This document shows, one piece after another, positions 28,916 to 37,606 of a stretch of 64,000 nucleotides of DNA. The notes beneath the pieces are model-generated. The model worked only from the letters and a program-made list of their open reading frames with translations. It was not told the origin of the DNA and made no database searches. How positions within the stretch are numbered: position 1 is the stretch's first letter; each line of letters starts with the position of its first letter. The translations under genes and the position numbers were made by a program. The stretch spans positions 1-64,000 of the forward strand of contig PLXR01000147.1 in NCBI GenBank assembly GCA_003151495.1, in the 5' to 3' direction. The stretch comes from Opitutaceae bacterium (lineage in GTDB: Bacteria; Verrucomicrobiota; Verrucomicrobiia; Opitutales; Opitutaceae).

Positions 28916-29128
28916 TCATCCCAGCAGCTCGCGAAGATGGGTCGCGAGGAACTCGTAGACCACATCCCGAGGGGCAGCGTAGAAGATCTCTATTTTGTCC
29001 TTCCTCTGCCTGAAGACGATTCGGTGTTCTCCTATTCTCAGGCGACCAAACCATTCGTATCCCCTAGAACGCTAGCCGGCCTCCAACCCGAAACGGTACC
29101 CTCTGGACTCCCCGCAATGCGCCTCCAT
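28916..29128 (-). pseudogene. Decayed RelE/ParE-like toxin (internal TAG at 29072-29074)
   Basis: Reverse-strand reading: MEAHCGESRGYRFGLEAG*RSRGYEWFGRLRIGEHRIVFRQRKDKIEIFYAAPRDVVYEFLATHLRELLG*; central segment resembles RelE/ParE C-terminal beta sheet (R.G.yRivf...d.i.i..a..r). Confidence 0.5.
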
Positions 29129-29167
29129 TGTGGATCCGGCGACGCCCCCCTATGGTAGCAATCTAAA

Positions 29168-30229
29168 ATGGATTCCCCCGGCTCCCAAGCGATCGACTGC
29201 GATGTCCACGCGGTGCTTCCCTCGATCGAGGCCCTCCTTCCCTTCCTTCCGGCCTACTGGCGGGAGCAGATAGGGCAGACGGGATTCAAGGGGCCCACGG
29301 GCAGGTGGTATCCTCCTGGGCTCCCGACCTCGGAACGCCCGGGTTTGAGGCCGGCTGACGGATCCCCCGCCGCCTCTCGGGTCGAGCACATCCAGCGTGA
29401 CGTCCTTGGACAGGCCCCCCACCCCTCCCACGCCATCCTCAATTGCGACTGCGCGGTGGAGTCGCTCCACAACCCCGACGCCGCGTCCGCGGTTTCAGGC
29501 GCCCTCAACGAGTGGATCGCTGCGGCGTGGCTCGCCGCCGACGCGCGCCTCCGGGCATCGATTGTCGTCCCCTCGCAGTTTCCCGAGCTCGCGGTCCAGG
29601 AAATCAACCGTAGGGCCGGAAACCCGGGATTCGTGCAGGTGCTCCTTCCCGTGCGCTCGGAGGCCCCCTATGGATCTCGGAACTTCAGGCCCGTGTTCGC
29701 CGCGGCGGCAAGGCACGGCCTGCCGGTCGCCCTCCACTACGGCGGGCTGCCGGGCAATCCGCCGACGCCTGTCGGCTGGCCCTCATTCTACCTGGAGGAA
29801 TACGCAGGGATGACCGGCGTGTTTCAGACGCAGCTGATCAGCATCATCGCCGGCGGTGTGTTCGACGAGCATCCCGGTCTCCGCCTCGTCCTTGCCGAGG
29901 GGGGCTTCGCCTGGCTTCCCGCGATGCTCTGGCGCTTCGACAAGAACTGGAAGGGCCTGCGCCGGGAGATACCCTGGGTGAGGCGTCCACCCTCAGATTA
30001 TGTGCGCGAGCACGTGCGCCTGACGACCGCGCCCGCGGACGCCCCGGAGGACCCCGCGCAGTTCCGCGATGTGGTGGCCCAGCTCGGCAGCGACGCCATG
30101 CTCCTCTACGCCTCGGACTACCCGCACGCGCACGGCGACTCTGCAAGTGACGCAGTCTGGTCGGGGCTTTCCGCGGAACTGAGGGGAAAGATAATGTCAG
30201 CCAACGCCCGGGCACTCTACAAACTCTAG
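29168..30229 (+). CDS. Amidohydrolase family protein (amidohydrolase_2 type)
   Basis: [27 protein letters not shown]...[29 protein letters not shown]...[31 protein letters not shown]...[12 protein letters not shown]. Confidence 0.85.
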   Translation: [353 protein letters not shown]

Positions 30230-30232
30230 GTC

Positions 30233-31312
30233 ATGAGCGCAGCCCCAGTGCCCCCAACGCCGGTCCAGGCCCCCATGGTCGACTGCGACATCCACAACCA
30301 CCTGACCGAGGATGCGGTCTCCAAGTACCTCCCGAAGAAATGGCGCGACTACGACCGCCAGTTCGGCCGCCGCATGACCCCGGGGGACTTCTATCCCAAG
30401 GCGACGCCGATGGCGTCGCGCACCGACGCCTGGCCCCCCGGGGGCGGCCCCCCGGGATCCGACCTCGCGTTCCTGCGCAAGCAGCTTCTCGACGCGTGGC
30501 CGATCGAGGTCGGGATCCTCAACACGCTGATCTCGGTCCGGAACCAGTTCAGGGACTACGACGCCGCCCTGGCCACCGCGGCGAACGCCTGCCAGGTCGC
30601 GGAGTGGCTCGCTCCCGAGCCGCGCCTGCGCGCCTCGCTCCTGGTGCCCTATGAGGACGCGGCGCTCGCCGTCGCGGAGATCCGGCGCCACGCGGGCGAC
30701 CGCCGGTTCGTCCAGGTGCTGATTCCCTCCCGGACGAGCGAGCCGCTCGGCCAGCGCAAGTACTGGCCGATCTTTGCCGCCGCCGCCGAGAGCGGGCTGC
30801 CGATCGGGATCCATTTCGGGGGCTGGAGCGGAGGGCACCCGATCTCGGGGGCGGGCTGGCCGACCTACTACCTCGAGTACCACACGGGGATGATCCAGAC
30901 CTTCCAGGCCCACCTGATCAGCCTCGTCTGCGAGGGGGTGTTCGAGGAGTTCCCGGGGCTCAAGATCGTGTTCATCGAGGGCGGGCTCGCCTGGATCGCG
31001 CCCCTCCTCTGGCGGCTGGACCGGAGCTGGCGCCAGCTGAAGGCAGAAAACCCGAACCTCCGCCGGGCGCCAAGCGAGTACGTCCGCGGGCACTTCTGGC
31101 TCACGACCCAGCCGATCGAGGAGCCGCCCGAGCCCAGCCAGTTCGCCGGCATGATCTCGGGCCTGGGGATGGACGACCGGCTCCTGTTCTCCACCGACTA
31201 CCCGCACTGGGATTTTGACAATCCAGACAGCGCGCTGTCCTCGTTCCCCGGGCCGTCCCTGAGGCAGAAGGTGCGCCGGGACAACGCGAGGGCCCTCTAC
31301 CGCCTCGACTGA
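30233..31312 (+). CDS. Amidohydrolase family protein (tandem paralogue)
   Basis: [30 protein letters not shown]...[29 protein letters not shown]...[43 protein letters not shown]-like (observed [17 protein letters not shown])...[12 protein letters not shown]. Confidence 0.87.
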   Translation: [359 protein letters not shown]

Positions 31313-31320
31313 GGAACCGA

Positions 31321-31755
31321 ATGGCGAAGCACATCGTCAGCACGGTGGCGGAAATCCCGCCCGGCACCCGCAAGCTGGTGGAGGTCGCCGGGCGCAGCAT
31401 CGGGGTGTTCAACATCGGCGGGGAGTTCTTCGCCCTGAGAAACCGCTGCCCCCACCAGGGCGCCGCCCTGTGCACGGGCCAGCTCGGGAGCGCCGTCACG
31501 TCCCCGGGCCCTGGCCGCTACGAGGTCGACCGCGCGGGCGAGATCCTGCGCTGTCCCTGGCACGGCTGGGAATACGACGTGAGGACAGGCCAGTCGTGGT
31601 TCGACCCGAAGGGCGTCCGGGTGAAGGCCTACGAGACCGCGGTCGCCCCGGGTTCCGCACTGGTCCCGCCGGCCACGGGGCTGCTACCCGGACCCTACGT
31701 GGCGGAGACCTTTGCTGTTTCGATCGAGGAGGATTACGTCCTGGTTGAGGTGTGA
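31321..31755 (+). CDS. Rieske [2Fe-2S] ferredoxin-like protein
   Basis: CPHQGAALC...CPWHGWEYDVRTGQS Rieske cluster-binding motifs (CxH...CxxH). Confidence 0.92.
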   Translation: MAKHIVSTVAEIPPGTRKLVEVAGRSIGVFNIGGEFFALRNRCPHQGAALCTGQLGSAVTSPGPGRYEVDRAGEILRCPWHGWEYDVRTGQSWFDPKGVRVKAYETAVAPGSALVPPATGLLPGPYVAETFAVSIEEDYVLVEV

Positions 31756-31759
31756 GGGG

Positions 31760-31792
31760 GCGCGGCCGGCAGGGTCCCCCCGGGAGCCGCGC
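31760..31792. terminator. Hairpin GCGCGGC...GCCGCGC between convergent genes
   Basis: 7-bp perfect arms 31760-31766/31786-31792 in the 38-nt gap between stops 31755 (+) and 31794 (-). Confidence 0.35.
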
Positions 31793-31793
31793 A

Positions 31794-32411
31794 TCAACCC
31801 TGGCGCAGGAACTCGTCCCGGAGCTTCTCCAGTTCGGCGATTCGCGGATCGAGCTGCCTCTTTACGGCAAGCCGGTTGAGCGCCCAGACACCCACGTTTA
31901 CGCCGACCATGAAGAGCAGCATGCCGGCCATGAACCACGGGGCCCTCTGGAGGCTCCCCAGTGGGCTGTGCGCGGTGATGGTCGCCATGACGATCAGGCA
32001 TGCGACAAAGATGGGGGCGATGTACCAGCTCACGATATTCGAGAGCAGCCGGCGCTGGTGGCGCAGCTCCTCAAGATCCGACTCCAGTTTGGCCACTACG
32101 GTGGCCGCGGGGTCGATGAGGCGCCCCCTGGCCCTGAAGCGCTCCCTTATGAAGAACCCGGTCACTCCAAGGCAGAGGCCGACCACGATGACGAACGGCC
32201 AGCCCTGCCGCCCCATGTTCCAGCCCACGAACCCAAACACGGCGGAAACGAACAGGCCCGCGGCGCACTCCGTCACGTCCCGCACGAGGAAGGCCCTCGC
32301 CATCCGGCGGTGGCTGGCCTCGAAGGTCTGCTTGAGCTTCTCGATGTCGGCGCCGCCGCCGATGGGAAGCGGCTGGCGCTTCCAGATGAATTCCCAGTCA
32401 TTCAAGTTCAT
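31794..32411 (-). CDS. Membrane protein (about 4 TM), candidate anti-sigma partner
   Basis: Overlaps 3' end of ECF sigma gene by 14 nt; hydrophobic segments GLFVSAVFGFVGWNMG, WPFVIVVGLCLGVTGFFI, WYIAPIFVACLIVMATI, WFMAGMLLFMVGVNVGVWAL. Confidence 0.7.
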   Translation of the reverse strand: MNLNDWEFIWKRQPLPIGGGADIEKLKQTFEASHRRMARAFLVRDVTECAAGLFVSAVFGFVGWNMGRQGWPFVIVVGLCLGVTGFFIRERFRARGRLIDPAATVVAKLESDLEELRHQRRLLSNIVSWYIAPIFVACLIVMATITAHSPLGSLQRAPWFMAGMLLFMVGVNVGVWALNRLAVKRQLDPRIAELEKLRDEFLRQG

Positions 32412-32928
32412 GGCGTAGTCCTTTCAGCCTTTCGGCCAGTTTTCCCCGGGCGCGGGTGAGCATGACGCCCACGTGGTTCTCGGTGAGCCCGGTCACCTCT
32501 GAAATCTCCCGGTAGGCGAGCCCGTCAAGCATCAGCAGGACCAGGGCCCGGTCGGATTCCGGCATCGACCGGATCGCCCCGTAAAGCTGCTCGAGCATGT
32601 CCCCCTGGCTCGCGGCCTCGGCGGGGCTCGCGCCGCCCGCCGGGGCCTTTGCCACGTCGGCCTCCGCGTCGATCCTGCGTTCGCGGCGCCCCGTGCCCCT
32701 GTGCCAGCTGAGCGCGGTGTTAAGGCAGACCCTGTAGATCCACGTGGACGCCTTTGCCCGCTCCTGGAATGTCGGCGCCGACATCCAGAGGCGGAGCATC
32801 ATCTCCTGCCTGAGGTCCTCCATGTCCGCCGGATTACGCGCGAATGACCGGGCCACCTTCACGATTATGCCCCCGTGGGCGCCGATCCACGACTCAAACA
32901 GACGGTCGCGGTTGGGATCGGGATGCAT
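32398..32928 (-). CDS. ECF-type RNA polymerase sigma factor
   Basis: Sigma2: FARNPADMEDLRQEMMLRLWMSAPTFQERAKASTWIYRVCLNTALSWHR; sigma4: RSMPESDRALVLLMLDGLAYREISEVTGLTENHVGVMLTRARGKLAERLKG. ATG at 32928. Confidence 0.93.
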   Translation of the reverse strand: MHPDPNRDRLFESWIGAHGGIIVKVARSFARNPADMEDLRQEMMLRLWMSAPTFQERAKASTWIYRVCLNTALSWHRGTGRRERRIDAEADVAKAPAGGASPAEAASQGDMLEQLYGAIRSMPESDRALVLLMLDGLAYREISEVTGLTENHVGVMLTRARGKLAERLKGLRHELE

Positions 32929-33096
32929 CAGGGGATTAGATGCCGGAGCCGGCGAATCCTTACACGCTTTTTGCATCCTCGCGGCCCGGAAGCGGAGACG
33001 GCACTGGGGTCCGGTCCCCCGCATACCCCGGGACCGTGGCACAACCGGATCTTATATTCACATTATTTTAAGATCAAAACGCTGGAAACTCGCCCC

Positions 33097-33672
33097 TTGC
33101 TGAATACGGTTCCAGTCACAGTGGCAACGTGCCCCCCACGATTTGCGCTCGCATTCGCCGCGGTCCTCGCGGCGGGCACCGTGGCTGCGGGTTCAGACGG
33201 GGCACCCGAGGCCTCGGGGGAAATCTCCGCGATGATACGGGCTGGCCTGCCCGTGTTCGAGCCCGGTCCGGACGCCGTGAAGGTCGGTCCGGGGGCGGTG
33301 CAGGAGCGGGCCAGGGTATCCCCGTACGCCGCGCCGGCGCCCGGTGTGGTGCGGATGAGCCCCTATGTGACGCGCGAGAAGAAGGCGCTGACAGACGAGT
33401 CCGTCCTGAGCGAGACGGGCCTTAGCCTCGAGGTGATGGACCGGTACCTGGGCAGCGCGGACAGCTTTGACCGGGGATACCTCAACGTGGTCACGCTCCC
33501 GGAACTCTGGAAGAAGATCCCGATCCTCGGGTCGATCACGGACTTTGCGGGTGTCACGAACGAGGAGCGCGCGATGCGCCAGTACCGGGTCGACAGGAGG
33601 GCGGATATCCTGAGGGAGTTCGCCGATTTCGTGTCGCTCAGTTCCCTGGAGGGCGCGGGTCCTGGCAAGTAG
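33097..33672 (+). CDS. Exported hypothetical protein
   Basis: Signal-like N-terminus (PPRFALAFAAVLAAGTVAAGSDG) from TTG 33097 or GTG 33121; coding-like body MSPYVTREKKALTDESVLSETGLSLEVMDRYLGSADSFDRGYLNVVTLPELWKKIPILGSITDF. Confidence 0.6.
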   Translation: MLNTVPVTVATCPPRFALAFAAVLAAGTVAAGSDGAPEASGEISAMIRAGLPVFEPGPDAVKVGPGAVQERARVSPYAAPAPGVVRMSPYVTREKKALTDESVLSETGLSLEVMDRYLGSADSFDRGYLNVVTLPELWKKIPILGSITDFAGVTNEERAMRQYRVDRRADILREFADFVSLSSLEGAGPGK

Positions 33673-33702
33673 CGGGCCGCCACCCTCCCTTGAATTGAGG
33701 GC

Positions 33703-36153
33703 TTGGCGCGGTGCCGGCGGGCGGTAGGATGCCCCCGCCTGAAAACCCCGGCCATCGCCCTCATTGGATTCGCTGCGGCCGCGCTGGCGGCGCCCGGTCG
33801 AGCGCTTGCCGCCTCGGACAAAGCCCCGCTCGACATGGTCAATTCCGCCTGGCCCTCCGAATGGATCACGTGCCCCGGCGCGGGCGCGCGGAGCCCCGGG
33901 GTCTACCATTTCAGGAAGAGGCTCGAGCTCCGGGAGGCTCCCGTGCATTTCACCCTGCATGTCTCCGCCGACAACCGGTTCGTGCTGTTCGTCAACGGAG
34001 CGCGCGTCGGCGACGGGCCCTCCCGCGGGGACCTGGACCACTGGCGCTACGAGACCTACGACATCGGCAGCCTCCTCAGGGCGGGCGCCAACACGATAGC
34101 CGCGACGGTGTGGAACGCGGGCGCGCTCGCCCCCACCGCGCAGGTGAGCGACCAGACCGGGTTCCTGGTTCAGGGCGAGGGCGAGCTCGAGGCCGTCGCG
34201 GACACCGGGCCGTCGTGGGAGGCCAAGGAGGAGAGGGGCCAGGGATTCCTTCCGATAGACGCGGCGGACGTCCCCAACTACTATGCGGCGAGCCCGGGCG
34301 AGTTTACGGACGGGACCCGGTACGACTGGGACTGGCAGGAGTCCGAGGCGGGCTGGTCCAAGGCCATCACCGTCGGCACGGGCGAGCCCGGCCGGTACCC
34401 GAAGGCGACCCCTGTCGGCACGGGCTCAGGGGTCAACCGCTGGCTCCTCGTCAAGGACACCCTTCCGCAGATGGAGTACACCGACATCCCGATCGGGACG
34501 GTCGTGCGCGTCGAGGGAATGGCGGGGGTCGCGGGGCTGCCCGCAACGGTCCCGGCCCACACCTCGGCAAGGATCCTGATCGACCGCGGCGCCATGGCGA
34601 CGGCGTACCCGGAGCTCACGGTGAGCGGCGGCAGGGGCTCGGCGGTCCGGGTCAGCTATGCCGAGGCGCTCGTGGACTCCAAGGGCCAGAAGGGAAACAG
34701 GAACGAGGTGGCCGGCCGGCGGATGGTCGGCCTTACCGACACGCTCTCGCCCGACGGCGCAAGCGGCCGGAAATGGACGACGCTCTACTGGCGCACGTGG
34801 AGGTACCTCCAGGTCGACGTCCGGACCCAGGACGAGGCGCTCGGACTCGATTCGCTCAAGGCCCATTTCACGGCCTATCCGTTCACGGAGAGGGCCGCCT
34901 TCGAGGCAAGCGACCCGTCCCTAAGGAGGCTCTGGGACATCGGGACGCGCACCGCTCGCCTGAACGCCCACGAGACCTACATGGACTGCCCCTACTGGGA
35001 GCAGCTGCAGTACCTCGGCGACACCCGCATCCAGGCGCTCATCTCCTACGTCGAGTTCGGGGACGACCGGCTCGCCCGCCAGGCGCTCGACGCCTACGAC
35101 GATTCCCGGATCTCCGAGGGCCTCTCCCAGAGCCGCTACCCAAGCTCGATGACCCAGGTCATCCCGACCTTCTCGCTCTACTGGATCGGCATGATCCACG
35201 ACTACTGGCTTTACAGGCCGGACACGGGCTCCCTGCGCGGCTGGGTCGCGCACACCCGGTCCGTCATCGACTGGTACGCGGGCCGCCAGCGCAAGGACGG
35301 ACTCCTCGGCATCATGCCCTGGTGGAACTTCGGGGACTGGACGCGGGACTTCGACTTCGGCGTCCCCCCGCAGGACGCGGACGGGGGCTCCGCGCTCCTC
35401 TCCCTGGACTTCGTCGCCGCCCTGCGCGACGCCGCGGACCTGGAGGCGTACGCGGGAAGCCCCGCCATCGCCGCGGCCGACCGTGCCCGGGCCGCCGCCC
35501 TGGGGGACGCCGTGTGGCGCCTCTGCTGGGACAAGGGGCGCGGGATCCTCGCCGACACCCCGGCGCACGCCCATTTTAGCGAGCAGACGAACGCCATGGG
35601 GGTGCTGACCGACGTCGTCCCGAAGGAGCTCCAGGCCGGGGTCATGCGCTCGGTCCTGGGGCACACCCCGGGGTCCGGCGCGGTTCCCGCGCCCGGGGAG
35701 TTCTCGCCGGCGAGCATCTATTTCAGGTTCTATGTGGCCCGCGCGCTCGACCACGCGGGGCTGTCGGACCAGTACCTGGACACCCTGGGGCCGTGGCGGA
35801 GCATGCTGGAGCTAGGGCTCACCACCTGGGCCGAGACGGCCGAGCCCACGCGCTCCGACGACCACGCGTGGAGCGCCCATCCGAACTTCGACCTTCTTAC
35901 CCTGGTGGCGGGGATCAGGCCGTCCTCGCCGGGATTCCGCACCGTGCTGGTCGCCCCTCACCTGGGTTCATTGACGAAGCTCAGCGCCACCCTGCCCCAC
36001 CCCTACGGGGACATCGTGGTGGATTACCGCCAGGTCCCGGGCGCCTGGGATTTCGACGTCACGCTCCCCCCGGGGCTATCGGGCACCTTCCAATGGTCAG
36101 GCCAGGACTCCCCCCTCTCGGAGGGGCCCAATCACCTCCAGCTCAAACGCTGA
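33703..36153 (+). CDS. Exported alpha-L-rhamnosidase-like glycoside hydrolase (GH78 type)
   Basis: FHLHVSADNRFVLFVNGARVGDGPSRGDLDHWRYETYDI-type segment (observed FTLHVSADNRFVLFVNGARVGDGPSRGDLDHWRYETYDIGSLLRAGANTIAATVWNAG), CPYWEQLQYLGDTRIQALISYV, ADGGSALLSLDFVAALRDAADL. Start uncertain. Confidence 0.85.
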   Translation: MARCRRAVGCPRLKTPAIALIGFAAAALAAPGRALAASDKAPLDMVNSAWPSEWITCPGAGARSPGVYHFRKRLELREAPVHFTLHVSADNRFVLFVNGARVGDGPSRGDLDHWRYETYDIGSLLRAGANTIAATVWNAGALAPTAQVSDQTGFLVQGEGELEAVADTGPSWEAKEERGQGFLPIDAADVPNYYAASPGEFTDGTRYDWDWQESEAGWSKAITVGTGEPGRYPKATPVGTGSGVNRWLLVKDTLPQMEYTDIPIGTVVRVEGMAGVAGLPATVPAHTSARILIDRGAMATAYPELTVSGGRGSAVRVSYAEALVDSKGQKGNRNEVAGRRMVGLTDTLSPDGASGRKWTTLYWRTWRYLQVDVRTQDEALGLDSLKAHFTAYPFTERAAFEASDPSLRRLWDIGTRTARLNAHETYMDCPYWEQLQYLGDTRIQALISYVEFGDDRLARQALDAYDDSRISEGLSQSRYPSSMTQVIPTFSLYWIGMIHDYWLYRPDTGSLRGWVAHTRSVIDWYAGRQRKDGLLGIMPWWNFGDWTRDFDFGVPPQDADGGSALLSLDFVAALRDAADLEAYAGSPAIAAADRARAAALGDAVWRLCWDKGRGILADTPAHAHFSEQTNAMGVLTDVVPKELQAGVMRSVLGHTPGSGAVPAPGEFSPASIYFRFYVARALDHAGLSDQYLDTLGPWRSMLELGLTTWAETAEPTRSDDHAWSAHPNFDLLTLVAGIRPSSPGFRTVLVAPHLGSLTKLSATLPHPYGDIVVDYRQVPGAWDFDVTLPPGLSGTFQWSGQDSPLSEGPNHLQLKR

Positions 36154-36562
36154 AGATCTCCTCGGGCAGGAAGAAGCGGGCGAGCTCGATCTTGGCGTTC
36201 GCGACGCTGTCGGATGCGTGGACGACGTTCCGCATCATCTCGGTGCCGAAGTCGCCTCGGATCGTTCCCTTTGCGGCCTTGCGGGAGTCGGTGGGACCCA
36301 GGAGGTCGCGCACGCGGCTCACGACCGACTGGCCCTGGAGCGCCATGACGACGACCGGGCGCGAGCTCATGAACTTCTCGATCTCGGGATAGAACGGCAT
36401 TTCCGCGACGTGGGCGTAGTGCTCCCGGAGGATAGCCGGGGTCAGGCGGGTCATCTTGCACGCAACGATCGAAAACCCCGCCTTTTCGAAGCGATCGAGC
36501 ACGTTTCCGACGTGGTGCTTCTCCATGCAGTCAGGCTTAAAGATGATCAGGGTCTTCTCCAT
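36143..36562 (-). CDS. ndk: Nucleoside-diphosphate kinase
   Basis: EKTLIIFKPDCMEKHHVGNVLDRFEKAGFSIVACKM...GPTDSRKAAKGTIRGDFGTEMMRNVVHASDSVANAKIELARFF; active-site His in NVVHASDS. Confidence 0.96.
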   Translation of the reverse strand: MEKTLIIFKPDCMEKHHVGNVLDRFEKAGFSIVACKMTRLTPAILREHYAHVAEMPFYPEIEKFMSSRPVVVMALQGQSVVSRVRDLLGPTDSRKAAKGTIRGDFGTEMMRNVVHASDSVANAKIELARFFLPEEIFSV

Positions 36563-36616
36563 AGGAACGGAAGACCATAGGGAAGCCCCCTGCGATGGAA
36601 AGCATGATTTTGCCCG

Positions 36617-37540
36617 TCAGGCCTCGGCCCTCTCCATGGCAAGAGCCTGATAAAGAGCATCCTCCAGACTCGGGTAGCGGAAGGGGTATCCCGACCTGAG
36701 GAGCTTCAAGGGAACCACGTGGGCGCTCGCAAGGAGCCCCTCGTCGGCGATGCGCCCGAAAAGCAACCTGAGGGCAATCCTTGGGATCGGCATCGGCAAC
36801 TGGTGGCCGTACATCCTGCCGAGCGCCCGCGTGAAGCCGGCGTTCATGACCGCCGTCGGCGACACGACATTGACCGCCCCGGTGAGGTCCGCCTTGCCCA
36901 GGGCGAAGCGTATGGCGCCGACGGCGTCCTCCAGCTCGACCCAGCTCATCCACTGGCGGCCCGTGCCGAGCGCGCAGCCGAGTCCCGCCTTGTAGAACGG
37001 GACGATCCTATGCAGGAGGCCGCCCTGGCCAGAGAGCACGATGCCGAACCTCAGGCACGCGACCCGGGCCCCGGACTCCGCCGCGGTCAGCGCGGCGCCC
37101 TCCCAGTCCCGGCAGAGGTCCGCCAGGAAACCGTTGCCGGGGCCGCTCGACTCGGTGAGCTCCAGGTTGCCCCGGTCGCCGTAGATGCCGGTCGCCGATG
37201 CGCTGATGAATACGCCGGGCCGCCGGGCCGCCGGGTCGCCCGACAAGTCAAATATCTTTGCGAGCGTCTGGGTCGTGTCGATGCGACTGCTGCGGATCTC
37301 ATTGCAGCGCTTGGTCGTCCAGCGCGCGGAGGCCAGGTCGGCCCCGCAGAGGTTGATGATCGCGTCCGCGGAGCGGCAGCTCTCGAGGGGCACCTCCCCG
37401 GCCGCGGGATGCCAGGCCAGCTCGTCCGGCGCCGCCGCGACCCGCCGCACCAGCCGCACGACCTCGTGCCCGTCGGCGCGGAGCGCCGACACGGCCGCGC
37501 CGCCGATCATCCCTGAAGCCCCTGCGATCAGGATCTTCAT
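36617..37540 (-). CDS. TIGR01777-type NAD-dependent epimerase
   Basis: MKILIAGASGMIGGAAVSALRADGHEVVRLVRR...NLCGADLASARWTTKRCNEIRSSRIDTTQTLAK...SASATGIYGDRG...LRFGIVLSGQGGLL. Confidence 0.9.
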   Translation of the reverse strand: MKILIAGASGMIGGAAVSALRADGHEVVRLVRRVAAAPDELAWHPAAGEVPLESCRSADAIINLCGADLASARWTTKRCNEIRSSRIDTTQTLAKIFDLSGDPAARRPGVFISASATGIYGDRGNLELTESSGPGNGFLADLCRDWEGAALTAAESGARVACLRFGIVLSGQGGLLHRIVPFYKAGLGCALGTGRQWMSWVELEDAVGAIRFALGKADLTGAVNVVSPTAVMNAGFTRALGRMYGHQLPMPIPRIALRLLFGRIADEGLLASAHVVPLKLLRSGYPFRYPSLEDALYQALAMERAEA

Positions 37541-37606
37541 GCTGCGCGTCGTGCCCACATATGGCCCATGGATTGATCCCAATTGAGGGACGGAAAAGGG
37601 CAAGCG

